From contig NZ_JACWZY010000004.1 of the NCBI RefSeq assembly GCF_014699005.1, positions 248,001 to 312,000 on the forward strand: a stretch of 64,000 nt of DNA, in the 5' to 3' direction. The translations under genes were made by a program, and so were the position numbers. The notes beneath the pieces were generated by a model. The model searched no databases, was not told where the DNA came from, and worked only from the letters and a program-made list of their open reading frames with translations. This document shows positions 1 to 8,389 of the stretch, piece by piece (position 1 is the first letter of the stretch; every line of letters begins with the position of its first letter). This stretch comes from Spirosoma profusum (lineage in GTDB: Bacteria; Bacteroidota; Bacteroidia; Cytophagales; Spirosomataceae).

Positions 1-543
1 TAACTTATCAGCAATGGCGTTGGTCGATAATTCCTGCGCTACCAGCTTGATAATTTCAATTTCGCGGTCGGTGAGCGGAACCAGCGGTGCCGGGGCTTCA
101 TCCGTAGGACGGACCGACTCAACAGGCAACGCCATCAATTGACTCATTACCGATTCAGAAAAATATTTTTCACCCCTGGCCAGGGTCTTCAGTGCCCGTT
201 CCAGTTCGGCTTTTCCGGCTTTCTTCATCACATAGCCCGAAATACCAGCCCGAAAAGCTTCCCGAATTTTATCGGCATCTTCCGACACCGTCAGCATCAA
301 CACCTTGAGCTGTGGAAACAGTTGACGTACTTGTAGCGTCAGATTAATGCCATTCAGGTCGGGCATGTCCATATCGGTTAGCAGGATATCGACTTCATTT
401 TCCTCTATGAAACCAGCAACATCGCGGCTGTCGTTGAACGTACCAACAACCTCAACGCCATCGATACGGCTCAGGAGCAAGGATAAACTATCTAAAATAA
501 TTTCGTGGTCATCGGTTAAAACGACACGGATTGGAGCAGACAT
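1..543 (-). CDS. NarL/FixJ-type response regulator, C-terminus cut by the window edge
   Basis: DNA-binding response regulator of a two-component system; 181 residues are visible. The receiver domain spans about residues 5-120, with the acidic pair D11-D12, the probable phospho-acceptor D57 (context LLTDMDMPD) and the switch Lys in VMKKAG near residue 107. A LuxR-type helix-turn-helix begins at LTDREIEII (about 157) and is cut at the window edge inside its recognition region. The start is the ATG at 541-543. The partner histidine kinase is not in the window, so the signal is unknown. The upstream 174 bp are shared with the divergent hydrolase gene. The family call is secure; the target genes cannot be inferred. 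Confidence 0.93.
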   Translation of the reverse strand, partial: MSAPIRVVLTDDHEIILDSLSLLLSRIDGVEVVGTFNDSRDVAGFIEENEVDILLTDMDMPDLNGINLTLQVRQLFPQLKVLMLTVSEDADKIREAFRAGISGYVMKKAGKAELERALKTLARGEKYFSESVMSQLMALPVESVRPTDEAPAPLVPLTDREIEIIKLVAQELSTNAIADKL

Positions 544-717
544 AACACGTATGGGTCAGTGTAGAGGAACAGGATTAGCCAAAGATAAGCTCTGTTTAGA
601 CGATTGACAATCCTCATGGTCAGTCTAAACCGGTAGAAACCAGCAAAAGGAGCAAACTTTCGGCGTTACGTTCCCGACTAATTTGAATTCTGTACGTCTG
701 CTTTGTGTTTCAACGTC

Positions 718-1758
718 ATGTACGCTCTTGTTCCCCTGCTTGTAATTACCGGTTTTCTGCTGACAATGTCGGCTTGCGCCCCGCACTACAAAGGTCCTGT
801 TACGGACCATTTCGACGGAAAGAAATTCTTTAATCCAGGTATGCCAGAGCGAACGTCAGGGGGTTTGCTGAAATGGCTCTTCAATCGGGATAAAGGCCCC
901 TGGCCCGATCAGCCCGATGCCTATGTCGGTGCGAAACCCGCCACCCGTGTTGAAGGTGATAGTCTGGTGCTTACGTTCGTGAACCATTCTACGTTCCTGA
1001 TTCAGACGAGCGGCCTGAACATTCTGACTGACCCCGTCTGGTCGAATCGAGTTGGACCAACGTCGTGGCTGGGTATCAAACGGAAACGGCCGCCGGGGCT
1101 TCGGTTCGAGGAACTCCCTCCTATCGACGTCGTACTGCTGAGCCACAATCACTACGACCATCTCGATTTACCGACGCTCAAAAAGCTGGTAAAAATGCAT
1201 AACCCTTTGTTTGTTACGCCGTTGGGTGTATCGTACTTACCCAAATCCGTAGACGGACGTACCACGCGCGAACTGGACTGGAACGATACCCTTACGATAA
1301 ACCCAAAACTCTCGCTGAGCTGTACGCAAGCCCAGCACTTCAGCAACCGGGGGATGGGCGACCGCGACGAAACCCTTTGGTGTGGGTATCTGCTCCATAC
1401 GAGTTTCGGCACTACGTATTTCTGCGGAGACAGTGGCTACGGGCCTCATTTTAAACACATTGCCACGCAGGCCGAACGTAGCAAAACCGGCCCGATAAAA
1501 CTAGCCCTGTTGCCCATCGGCTCCTATCGACCGGAATGGTTTATGGCTCCCGTACACGTATCACCTGCGGGCGCTGTGCAGGCTTTTATCGATATTAACG
1601 CTAAACAGGCTGTAGGCATCCACTTTGGTACGTTCCAACAGGGAGACGATGGCCTGTTCGAACCCGCCGACGACTTAAAAAAAGCGCTTCAGGAAAAGAA
1701 CGTACCACACCAGCAGTTTCTGGTTCCCAAAGAAGGTCACCCGATGGTGTTTAAATGA
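718..1758 (+). CDS. Metallo-beta-lactamase-fold hydrolase, probable lipoprotein (UlaG / NAPE-PLD-like)
   Basis: A 346-residue zinc-dependent hydrolase of the metallo-beta-lactamase superfamily. The zinc motif HxHxDH appears as SHNHYDHLD, and later metal ligands lie in QAQHFSNRG, in GDSGYGPHF and in the HFGTF segment near the C-terminus. This arrangement is typical of the UlaG / N-acylphosphatidylethanolamine phospholipase D-like branch (family knowledge). The N-terminus is a hydrophobic segment ending in a lipobox-like TMSAC, so the enzyme is probably a lipoprotein facing the periplasm or cell surface. I chose the ATG at 718; an in-frame TTG at 703 would only lengthen the signal peptide. It converges on the isochorismatase-like gene with 2 bp between the stops. 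The substrate is unknown. Confidence 0.88.
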   Translation: MYALVPLLVITGFLLTMSACAPHYKGPVTDHFDGKKFFNPGMPERTSGGLLKWLFNRDKGPWPDQPDAYVGAKPATRVEGDSLVLTFVNHSTFLIQTSGLNILTDPVWSNRVGPTSWLGIKRKRPPGLRFEELPPIDVVLLSHNHYDHLDLPTLKKLVKMHNPLFVTPLGVSYLPKSVDGRTTRELDWNDTLTINPKLSLSCTQAQHFSNRGMGDRDETLWCGYLLHTSFGTTYFCGDSGYGPHFKHIATQAERSKTGPIKLALLPIGSYRPEWFMAPVHVSPAGAVQAFIDINAKQAVGIHFGTFQQGDDGLFEPADDLKKALQEKNVPHQQFLVPKEGHPMVFK

Positions 1759-1760
1759 GA

Positions 1761-2387
1761 TCAGTCTTCTTGAGAAACCAGGCCATATTTGCTCAATAGT
1801 TCCTCCAGATTAAGCGCATCAGCAGGCGTGGTATCGGCTTGTAGAACCCGTCTCATATATGCCAGCGCATCCTCTGAATGAGTAGTTTTTATAGCCGTTA
1901 CACAGTCGGAAGGTATGCTGAGTTTCAGATCGCGCAGGAAGGCGTCGTTGGCAGTAAACAAAACACACGAATCGGTACTCATGCCTGTCAGAATCAAGTG
2001 CTTCGCTTTCAGGTAGGTCAGAAGTGTATCTAACGTAGTGGCGTAAAAAGCGGAATTCTTTGGTTTGAGCACGAAATAATCATCCGTTTCAGGTTTCAGC
2101 ACTTCCGCCAGATATTGGCCCAAAACGCCATCACTCAGAACGTGGTCGATTACCTCCCGAAAATCGGACCGCCAGCGACCAAAGTTATCGTTGACGTAGA
2201 CGACAGGTATACGTAGTGTTTTTGCCTTCTGTTTCAACGTAGCAATCTGGTCGGCGATACGTCGGGCGGTTTCCAGCAACTCATCCCCACCCGGAAATTC
2301 CAAGTCATTAATCATATCAATAATCAACAGCACGATCGGCGAGGAATCCGGTACGTTACCGTGCAGGTCGCCTTCTTTATTTTTCAT
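1761..2387 (-). CDS. Isochorismatase-family cysteine hydrolase
   Basis: A 208-residue cytosolic hydrolase of the isochorismatase-like superfamily (nicotinamidase, N-carbamoylsarcosine amidase and relatives). The expected catalytic triad is visible: D24 in LIIDMINDLE, K108 in VLKPKNSAF and C141 in GMSTDSCVLF. Length and spacing match full-length family members. No signal peptide is present. The gene is divergent from the small hypothetical ORF at 2477, and its stop nearly abuts that of the metallo-hydrolase. The physiological substrate cannot be read from sequence; nicotinamidase would need the extra metal-site histidines, which I do not see clearly. Confidence 0.9.
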   Translation of the reverse strand: MKNKEGDLHGNVPDSSPIVLLIIDMINDLEFPGGDELLETARRIADQIATLKQKAKTLRIPVVYVNDNFGRWRSDFREVIDHVLSDGVLGQYLAEVLKPETDDYFVLKPKNSAFYATTLDTLLTYLKAKHLILTGMSTDSCVLFTANDAFLRDLKLSIPSDCVTAIKTTHSEDALAYMRRVLQADTTPADALNLEELLSKYGLVSQED

Positions 2388-2476
2388 ATACGTTAGGTTT
2401 ACTACGGTTCACAGCTACGAAAGTGCCCCGAACATATAACCAAAAAATATAGCATTCGGCTAAACACGGCTAGCAA

Positions 2477-2845
2477 ATGTTAGGGAAGGTTTCTCATCTC
2501 AATGAAGATAGTGTTGACCCTGACCCAGCTGCTACAGCAGGAATCTACGTAGTAAATAGCTTAACTCATTCAGCAACAGCCGTTGCCCTACCATCCAGTG
2601 CAAATTTTGCAATGACTGTAAACCGAATTAGTACTAACGTAGTGGATATGGTATTAAAAACTGCAGCAACCGGTTCCGGCACTATACCAAACGTAACACT
2701 GACAGGAACACCTGCTGCAATTACTTTTCAAAAATCATATTCCATCACTGCTACTGGAAATGCAAATGGAGACATTACGAATGGGACACTAACCCTCAAT
2801 ACTGTCGAAGGTGGAGTGACTTATAAAATTGTTGCCAAAACGTGA
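2477..2845 (+). CDS. Small hypothetical beta-rich protein
   Basis: A 122-residue ORF not recognised as any family. It is rich in Ala, Thr, Val and Asn with alternating hydrophobic and polar residues, which suggests a small beta-sandwich or calycin-like fold. It lacks an obvious signal peptide although the composition resembles secreted Bacteroidota proteins; the true start may lie elsewhere, or this may be the 3' remnant of a longer gene. Base composition is visibly more AT-rich than its neighbours and the ACGT word that saturates adjacent genes is scarce, hinting at a different history. It is separated from the alkyltransferase by about 120 bp. Confidence that it is translated is moderate. 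Confidence 0.45.
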   Translation: MLGKVSHLNEDSVDPDPAATAGIYVVNSLTHSATAVALPSSANFAMTVNRISTNVVDMVLKTAATGSGTIPNVTLTGTPAAITFQKSYSITATGNANGDITNGTLTLNTVEGGVTYKIVAKT

Positions 2846-2968
2846 CAATTGCCTGGTTCAAACAAGTTGGACGGGTGGTTTTCAACACGACGAACGTCCT
2901 AACGTAGCAATGAGCTATCATAATCTATCAAGCCTTATAATCTTCAAACACGCTGGATCTTAATCGCT

Positions 2969-3466
2969 TTAAAACAACGAAAGCTGGCCCGTTCGGGTGA
3001 AAGCGCCTTCGTGTTCAAGCAACCATTTTTTTCGCCACAGACCACCCGCATAGCCCGTCAACGACCCGTCTGAACCGATAATCCGGTGACAGGGCACAAC
3101 AATCCAGAGTGGGTTCCGCCCGTTGGCCGCAGCCACCGCCCGAATTGCTTTCTCATCGCCGATACGTCGGGTGAGGGTCAGGTATGACAACGTAGTGCCG
3201 AATGGTACGTTCAATAACGCCTGCCACACTGTTTGCTGGAACGCTGTTCCACTTGGGTTGAGTAAGAAATCGAACGTCTGGCGCGTAGTGGCAAAATACT
3301 CATGAAGTTGCTGAACAGCTTGTTGAACGGGTTCCGGCAACGTATCGGTTGGCCCATCTGCGGGCATTGATTCAGGAACATCGATGCAGGAAATGGATGA
3401 AACACCCTGCTCATCACCAGTGATACGTACCAGACCAAGAGGAGACTCAAATACTACAGTTGCCAT
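2969..3466 (-). CDS. ogt: Methylated-DNA--[protein]-cysteine S-methyltransferase
   Basis: Suicide DNA-repair protein that transfers alkyl groups from O6-alkylguanine to its own cysteine. With the start at the ATG whose complement is 3464-3466, it is 165 residues. The active-site motif VVPCHRIIG is present (Cys126), preceded by the helix-turn-helix segment GTTLSYLTLTRRIG and followed by LTGYAGGLWRKKWLLEHE, the usual end of the family. An alternative upstream start (3505) would add 13 residues and run into the hairpin at 3494-3527, so I reject it. There is no AraC-like Ada domain, so this is the stand-alone Ogt type. Confidence 0.95.
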   Translation of the reverse strand: MATVVFESPLGLVRITGDEQGVSSISCIDVPESMPADGPTDTLPEPVQQAVQQLHEYFATTRQTFDFLLNPSGTAFQQTVWQALLNVPFGTTLSYLTLTRRIGDEKAIRAVAAANGRNPLWIVVPCHRIIGSDGSLTGYAGGLWRKKWLLEHEGAFTRTGQLSLF

Positions 3467-3493
3467 ACGACTCGTTACTACGTGCCGAAGATA

Positions 3494-3527
3494 CAGAAAG
3501 CCCACTGCGTCTGCAATGGGCTTTCTG
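3494..3527 (-). terminator. Hairpin terminator of the sugar dehydrogenase gene
   Basis: An 11-bp perfect inverted repeat, CAGAAAGCCCA / TGGGCTTTCTG, with a further TGC/GCA pairing inside the loop. It lies 26 bp downstream of the sugar dehydrogenase stop and 28 bp upstream of the ogt start. A short T run follows on the plus strand. Its position fits termination of the sugar dehydrogenase transcript before ogt. Confidence 0.7.
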
Positions 3528-3552
3528 TTTGTAGCCTGGCCAAGCTACCTAT

Positions 3553-4785
3553 CTACTGGTTCGTCGACAGTTTCAGAATCTTGCCGGAACTAAGGTCGCA
3601 CAGGTATAATTCTTTCTTCTGGTCTTCACCAAAAGCAGAAATAGAACCTGCACTCCTGATTATTTCCTGATTGCCAGCCGCTTGATTGCCGTTCATCGTC
3701 AACGCCCAGACACGGCCGCTGGCGTAGTCGGCATATATGTATTTGCCCGTTAAACCTGGATTATTGGGCCCTCGGTAGACCAAACCACCAGTAATCGATA
3801 CGTCGCCCTGGCTACGTCCGTATTCAAAAACGGGCGGAATAAGCTCTGCTACATTTGTGGTGCTGCCGCTGGCGTTAAAGTCTTTGCTGCCCTCCCTGAT
3901 TCGCCAACCATAATTCCCTCCTTTGGTAACAATATCAATTTCTTCAAGAGACCCCTGACCAACATCGCCCACCCAAAGTCGCCCCTGATCATCGAAGCTC
4001 ATACGCCAGGGATTTCGTAAGCCGTAAGCAAAAATCTCTTCGAGATAACGGCTTGTATTTCCTTTGAAAGGATTATCGGCTGGAATGCCATACTGACCTT
4101 TTTCCGTACTATTTACGTCTACACGTAGCACTTTACCAAGCCAACTCGCCCGATTCTGGCTGTTGTTTTGCGGGTCGCCCCCACTGCCGCCATCGCCAGT
4201 TGCTACGTATAAATAGCCATCTGTTCCAAATAGAATTTTTCCGCCATTGTGGTTCGTATACGGCTGTTCAAAACGAAACAGAATAACTTCCGAACCTGGG
4301 TCAACCTGCGCAGCGCTGGCCGACGACGCTTTGAAACGGCTCACAATGGTTTCGCGGGGGTTGTCTTTGGTATAATTGACGTAGAAGAAACCGTTTTGCT
4401 GAAAATTGGGATGGAAGGCCAGGCCAAGCAATCCCATTTCGCCACCCGATGCTACTTTCGAACTAATATCGAGATACGTTCCAGCCGAAGCTGCATTTAT
4501 GTCGTTGTCGAAAACGCGGATACGTCCGACCTGTTCAACCACAAAAACCCGGTTGGTACCGTCGTTAGCAAACGTATATTCTACCGGCGAATTGAAGGTC
4601 AGTTTTGGGTAGGCATTAACGGTCGTAATTTTTGCCGTGCCTGTGTTTGTTGAATCGGTTATAGTAACGTCGTCCTTGCTGGTCGGTTTACAGGCCGACG
4701 CCACAAACCACGAAACTACCGACGTAGCCACCAGCGAAATGACAAAGGTGACTATAGTTTTGGTTATCATGACAATTTGGCTCAT
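3553..4785 (-). CDS. PQQ-dependent sugar dehydrogenase family lipoprotein (glucose/sorbosone dehydrogenase)
   Basis: A 410-residue six-bladed beta-propeller of the glucose/sorbosone dehydrogenase family, predicted to oxidise aldose sugars in the periplasm with pyrroloquinoline quinone. Diagnostic segments are GEMGLLGLAFHPNF, NHNGGKILFGTDGYLYVATGDGGSGGDPQN, LGKVLRVDV, AYGLRNPWRMSFD and the GNYGW stretch. The N-terminus is a membrane-spanning signal ending in VASAC (Cys32), so lipoprotein anchoring is likely. An alternative ATG five codons later would keep the signal. No PQQ biosynthesis genes are in the window, so PQQ use is family-based; some homologues have lost the cofactor. A hairpin terminator follows. 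Confidence 0.9.
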   Translation of the reverse strand: MSQIVMITKTIVTFVISLVATSVVSWFVASACKPTSKDDVTITDSTNTGTAKITTVNAYPKLTFNSPVEYTFANDGTNRVFVVEQVGRIRVFDNDINAASAGTYLDISSKVASGGEMGLLGLAFHPNFQQNGFFYVNYTKDNPRETIVSRFKASSASAAQVDPGSEVILFRFEQPYTNHNGGKILFGTDGYLYVATGDGGSGGDPQNNSQNRASWLGKVLRVDVNSTEKGQYGIPADNPFKGNTSRYLEEIFAYGLRNPWRMSFDDQGRLWVGDVGQGSLEEIDIVTKGGNYGWRIREGSKDFNASGSTTNVAELIPPVFEYGRSQGDVSITGGLVYRGPNNPGLTGKYIYADYASGRVWALTMNGNQAAGNQEIIRSAGSISAFGEDQKKELYLCDLSSGKILKLSTNQ

Positions 4786-4893
4786 TTGACTACCTATTTT
4801 GTCTGCAAATCAGAATCCAATTGTACTTGGCGAACTTTGCGGCCTACTTTTTGTTCCAAAATCAAGGAGTTAGGCAACAGAGAAGCTGTATTT

Positions 4894-4908
4894 ATTCGTT
4901 AAACGAAT
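4894..4908. promoter_or_regulatory. 15-bp palindrome upstream of cysE
   Basis: ATTCGTT-A-AACGAAT is a perfect 7-bp dyad around one central base, 108 bp upstream of the cysE start and within the divergent region shared with the sugar dehydrogenase. A related but broken word (CATTCGCTAAACGTATG) overlaps the cysE start codon. This is the size and symmetry of a dimeric repressor operator. The binding protein is unknown. Confidence 0.4.
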
Positions 4909-5016
4909 GAACGGCAGGGTGTAGTGTTTCCCCAGAACGGGGCGTGGTTTCCACGAAAAAACGTTCATCCGTTGTCTAAATTCCGTTTTTCCTGATGCCA
5001 TACATTCGCTAAACGT

Positions 5017-5862
5017 ATGACCACCGATACCAGCAGTTTTCTAGAACACCTGCAAACCCAGCGGGCCCGCTACCGTTACCGACTCCCATCGCGGCCTGAT
5101 GCCGGCCGTTTTATCGACCAGCTTATGCGGCTGTTGTTCCCGGTTACGCAGGACTGTAAATCGGTTTCGCAGCATGTCGAAGAAACGTATCAGGCCCTTC
5201 ACGATCAATTGACCAACCTGATTTGTCCGCTCGAAAAAAACCTGACCGAAAGTCCGGCGATAATTACTGAGCGTTTTTTCGAACGGCTTCCAGCCATTTA
5301 TGACAGTCTGCTGCTCGACGCGCACTCGATTGCGGATAATGACCCCGCTTCGATTGGTGTTGAGGAAGTTGTTGCTGTGTATCCGGGTTTTTACGCCATT
5401 GCAGTTTACCGCTTCGCTCACGAGTTATTGCAACAGGGAGTTCCGCTCCTACCCCGTATGCTAACCGAATATGCCCACGGCCAAACGGGTATCGATATAC
5501 ACCCCGGCGCTACGATTGGCCGATCCTTCTTCATCGATCACGGGACGGGTGTGGTCATCGGCGAAACCACGATTATTGGCAACAATGTCAAGATTTACCA
5601 GGGCGTTACGTTGGGAGCTACCTACGTAGCGAAATCGATGGCGCAGAAAAAACGTCATCCAACCATCGAAAACAACGTAGTGATCTACGCCAACGCGACC
5701 ATTCTGGGAGGTCATACCGTTGTCGGTCATGATTCAGTAATTGGTGGTAACGTCTGGCTCACCAGCAGCGTAGAGCCGCATTCACTCGTATTTCATCAGC
5801 ACCAAACCGACGTTCGGTTGAAGTCGCTAGAGTCTCTCGAACCGATCAATTTTGTGATTTAA
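5017..5862 (+). CDS. cysE: Serine O-acetyltransferase (EpsC/CysE type)
   Basis: Catalyses the first committed step of cysteine synthesis, acetyl-CoA plus L-serine to O-acetylserine. It has 281 residues: an alpha-helical N-terminal domain to about residue 135, then a left-handed beta-helix of hexapeptide repeats. Signature segments are [43 protein letters not shown] and [14 protein letters not shown], which carry the catalytic His and Asp of the family. The long N-terminal region matches the EpsC subtype. The gene lies directly upstream of cysteine synthase on the same strand, 54 bp apart, so the product feeds the next enzyme. The intergenic hairpin overlaps the stop codon. Confidence 0.95.
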   Translation: MTTDTSSFLEHLQTQRARYRYRLPSRPDAGRFIDQLMRLLFPVTQDCKSVSQHVEETYQALHDQLTNLICPLEKNLTESPAIITERFFERLPAIYDSLLLDAHSIADNDPASIGVEEVVAVYPGFYAIAVYRFAHELLQQGVPLLPRMLTEYAHGQTGIDIHPGATIGRSFFIDHGTGVVIGETTIIGNNVKIYQGVTLGATYVAKSMAQKKRHPTIENNVVIYANATILGGHTVVGHDSVIGGNVWLTSSVEPHSLVFHQHQTDVRLKSLESLEPINFVI

Positions 5863-5899
5863 AACTGGAAGGCGCCGGCAGCCGGCGCTTTCCAGTTTT
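5861..5899 (+). terminator. Very stable hairpin between cysE and cysK
   Basis: AAAACTGGAA (5861-5870) pairs with TTCCAGTTTT (5890-5899), and inside it GCGCCGGC (5872-5879) pairs with GCCGGCGC (5881-5888); a G-T pair joins them, giving a 19-bp stem with almost no loop. The stem overlaps the cysE stop and ends 17 bp before the cysK ATG. The A and T flanks make it a bidirectional intrinsic terminator or an attenuating/RNA-stabilising element between the two genes. Confidence 0.75.
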
Positions 5900-5916
5900 G
5901 ACAAACGACTCATTTT

Positions 5917-6825
5917 ATGAAAGCCTCCTCCATTCTCGCTACTATTGGCCAAACTCCTCACGTACGTATCAATCGGCTGTTTCCGGGCTATGAAGTCTGG
6001 ACGAAACTGGAACGGGCTAATCCCGGTGCCAGCATTAAAGACCGGATTGCGCTGTCGATGATCGAGGACGCTGAAGACAAGGGGTTGCTCAGAACAGGAA
6101 GCGTAATTATTGAGCCGACTTCTGGCAATACCGGTATTGGTCTGGCGATGGTAGCGGCTGTGAAAGGCTACAAAATCGTGCTGGTGATGCCCGAATCCAT
6201 GAGCATTGAACGGCGGAAAATCATGGCGGCTTACGGGGCCGAATTTGATCTGACACCACGCGAAAAGGGTATGAAAGGAGCCATTGAACGAGCGCATGAT
6301 TTGGTAGCTTTAACCCCTGGTGCCTGGATGCCCCAACAGTTTGAAAATCAGGCCAACATCGATGTACACATACGTACTACGGCTCAGGAAATTCTGGCCG
6401 ACTTCCCCGAAGGTTTCGACGTATTGATTACAGGCGTTGGTACGGGTGGTCATATTACGGGGGTGGGTAAGGTTTTGAAGGAAAAATTTCCGGCGCTGAA
6501 AGTCTTCGCCGTTGAACCCGAACTATCAGCTGTACTGAGCGGTGGCGCACCGGGACCGCACCCCATTCAGGGCATTGGCGCGGGATTTATTCCTCAGATT
6601 ATGCATACTGAAATACTGGACGGCGTAATTCAGGTGAGTAAAGACGAAGCCTACGACATGGCACGCCGGTCGGCTCGTGAAGAAGGTGTTTTCGTCGGCG
6701 TATCGTCAGGAGCGTCGCTGGCGGCTGTCGCAAAGAAATTACCCGATATTACGCCCGGTGGTCGGATCTTAACATTCTGTTATGACACCGGTGAGCGGTA
6801 TTTATCGATAGAAGGTTTATATTAG
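5917..6825 (+). CDS. cysK: Cysteine synthase (O-acetylserine sulfhydrylase)
   Basis: PLP-dependent enzyme that converts O-acetylserine plus sulfide to cysteine. It has 302 residues. The Schiff-base lysine is K41 in [10 protein letters not shown], the substrate-binding loop is [11 protein letters not shown] (68-78), the phosphate-binding glycine loop is [12 protein letters not shown], and [10 protein letters not shown] lies near the C-terminus. The length is slightly short for CysK but normal for the family; CysM-type substrate preference cannot be excluded. It follows cysE, which makes its substrate. The deduced C-terminus ends in a [11 protein letters not shown]-type tail, as is usual. Function is very likely, the CysK/CysM distinction less so. 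Confidence 0.93.
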   Translation: MKASSILATIGQTPHVRINRLFPGYEVWTKLERANPGASIKDRIALSMIEDAEDKGLLRTGSVIIEPTSGNTGIGLAMVAAVKGYKIVLVMPESMSIERRKIMAAYGAEFDLTPREKGMKGAIERAHDLVALTPGAWMPQQFENQANIDVHIRTTAQEILADFPEGFDVLITGVGTGGHITGVGKVLKEKFPALKVFAVEPELSAVLSGGAPGPHPIQGIGAGFIPQIMHTEILDGVIQVSKDEAYDMARRSAREEGVFVGVSSGASLAAVAKKLPDITPGGRILTFCYDTGERYLSIEGLY

Positions 6826-6923
6826 GCAATCTGTCTCGTAAGCAATTCAGCTTATACCTATTCCTTTATTCATCAAAGCATAAGGCCGACACCCTTCGTA
6901 TCGACTTTTAATCAACGTTATTT

Positions 6924-7793
6924 ATGTATAGACAAACAAATACCTATCGAATCATAAAAGATACAATTTTTATTGTAGCCGGTGTGTTCAGTGCAGGGCT
7001 GGGCATTAAGGGCTTTCTGACATCCAGCAATTTCATCGACGGGGGTGTCACGGGCATTTCCATGTTGCTGGCTAATCTCTTCAAAATTCCGCTGCCTTTC
7101 TGGTTATTGATGATAAACCTGCCGTTTATTGGCCTGGGGTACCGGCAATTTGGTCGTCAGTTTGCCCTGAAAAGTACGCTGGCCATCGCTGGACTTTCGA
7201 TCAGTCTGGCCGTTGTTCCCTACCCAGACGTAACACCCGATTTTCTGTTGACGGCGGTTTTCGGTGGTTTTTTCATTGGCGCCGGTATTGGTCTGACCAT
7301 CCGCGGTGGTGCTGTTTTAGACGGTACAGAAATTGCCGCCCTGCTCATCAGCCGGAGCAACCACACGCTCAAAGTCAGCGACGTGATTCTGGGCCTGAAC
7401 GTAGCAATTTTTGGTGCTGCGGCATTTTTCCTGGGCGTCGGCCCAGCACTTTATTCGATGATTACGTACTTCGCAGCCTCCAAAACGGTCGATTTTGTGA
7501 TTCATGGTATTGAAGAATATACGGCCATTCTGATTATTTCGAAAAACCCTGAACCCATTCAGAAACAAATTATTGAGCAAGGCTGGGGTATCACCATTCT
7601 TAGTGGCCAGGGTGGGTACGGCAAACACGGTAGCCACCAGGAAATAGAAAGTGTGCTGTACACTGTCATCACGCGACTGGAAATCAGCCGAATGCGTTCA
7701 ATGGTCACTGAGTTAGACCCAAACGCGTTTATCATCCAGCACAGCGTAGACGACGTAGCGGGTGGCAAAGTGAAGAGCTTGCCGATGCACTAG
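6924..7793 (+). CDS. YitT family membrane protein
   Basis: A 289-residue integral membrane protein with about five or six hydrophobic helices in residues 10-205, followed by a soluble C-terminal DUF2179-type domain (about 215-289; GYGKHGSHQEIESVLYTVI is visible). Conserved YitT features include the TSSNFIDGGVTGISMLL and GAVLDGTEIAALLI loops. The molecular function of YitT proteins is not established; transport has been suggested. The gene lies 98 bp after cysK on the same strand, but the gap and the differing role give no strong reason to place it in the cysteine operon. Confidence 0.9.
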   Translation: MYRQTNTYRIIKDTIFIVAGVFSAGLGIKGFLTSSNFIDGGVTGISMLLANLFKIPLPFWLLMINLPFIGLGYRQFGRQFALKSTLAIAGLSISLAVVPYPDVTPDFLLTAVFGGFFIGAGIGLTIRGGAVLDGTEIAALLISRSNHTLKVSDVILGLNVAIFGAAAFFLGVGPALYSMITYFAASKTVDFVIHGIEEYTAILIISKNPEPIQKQIIEQGWGITILSGQGGYGKHGSHQEIESVLYTVITRLEISRMRSMVTELDPNAFIIQHSVDDVAGGKVKSLPMH

Positions 7794-7895
7794 GTGAGTC
7801 GAAGGTCAATTGTAAAATCGCTTTTCAGAACCGATTTGTTGCTTCCAAACGTAGCGAGGGCGGGTTGAACGTAGTGGCCAGTCTGACTACGATCC

Positions 7896-8198
7896 CTACA
7901 ATGTCTCTAATTGAACAAAGACGGGTATTAACATTTTCCCTTTCTCAGACAATGTATATTCGATGTGTAAAGGCTTTTGTTTAACTACCACCCTATCCAG
8001 GTAACCCTCATCCACTAATTCTTTAAGGGCCGAAGCGAGCGACTGCTTGTTCGCTCCCTCGATTTGACGTAATAATGAGTTGAATCGGAGAGGACCGTTC
8101 AAAGCCATCCGAAAAATTTGCGGTTTCCATTTCCCCGAAAGCAACCTTAATAACTCCTCGGCAGGGCAGCCATTATCGTTTATTTGTATCTTTTCCAT
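7896..8198 (-). CDS. HxlR family winged-helix regulator
   Basis: A 100-residue DNA-binding protein. The HxlR core is intact: the N-terminal CPAEELLRLLSGKWKPQIF, the recognition segment GPLRFNSLLRQIEGANKQSLASALKEL and the wing GYLDRVVVKQKPLHIEYTLSEKG. Cys11 sits at the position of the conserved N-terminal cysteine that acts as a thiol switch in YodB/HypR-type members (family knowledge). The start is the ATG complementing 8196-8198; a TTG at 8204 would add two residues. It is divergent from a DsbA-like oxidoreductase, and a 7-bp dyad abuts its start codon, so autoregulation and control of the neighbour are likely. Confidence 0.9.
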   Translation of the reverse strand: MEKIQINDNGCPAEELLRLLSGKWKPQIFRMALNGPLRFNSLLRQIEGANKQSLASALKELVDEGYLDRVVVKQKPLHIEYTLSEKGKMLIPVFVQLETL

Positions 8199-8224
8199 AG
8201 TCAACTTTTTTTGACTAATTGACT
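8198..8224. promoter_or_regulatory. Probable HxlR operator dyad
   Basis: TAGTCAA (8198-8204) and TTGACTA (8211-8217) form a perfect 7-bp inverted repeat with a 6-bp spacer, followed by a further TTGACT half-site at 8219-8224. It touches the start codon of the HxlR gene in the divergent region. Spacing fits a winged-helix dimer. Binding is inferred. Confidence 0.5.
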
Positions 8225-8334
8225 GTATGCCATAACCTGTACCAACTTTGCTGGAAAGTTATAGGCGAAAGCGAAGAACAGGCTTTTGACAAAGTTAATT
8301 CAGAATTCCTGACGAAGGCTTTTTCGAAAAATAC

Positions 8335-8371
8335 AAAATGGATTTATCATGGATTTAACAAAATCCATTTT
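8335..8371. promoter_or_regulatory. 11-bp inverted repeat just upstream of the DsbA-like gene
   Basis: AAAATGGATTT (8335-8345) and AAATCCATTTT (8361-8371) are exact inverted copies separated by 15 bp that contain a third GGATTT word. The element ends 18 bp before the ATG at 8390, so it would form a 5' untranslated hairpin or an operator in the divergent regulator/oxidoreductase region. Confidence 0.45.
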
Positions 8372-8389
8372 AAAGTAACTCAGATTAAC

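Noticed and set aside
703-717. TTG start for the metallo-hydrolase
   Set aside because: The ATG at 718 gives a more regular lipoprotein signal and the upstream 15 bases add nothing recognisable.
856-1458. Minus-strand open frames across the metallo-hydrolase gene
   Set aside because: The plus-strand frame has clear catalytic motifs and a signal peptide; the opposite frames have none.
5861-5899. Riboswitch or T-box control of cysK
   Set aside because: Only a simple hairpin is present, with no multi-branched conserved aptamer core.
8219-8389. Long N-terminal extension of the DsbA-like protein
   Set aside because: The extension would be translated from the regulatory dyads and has no domain; the ATG at 8390 starts right before the conserved region.
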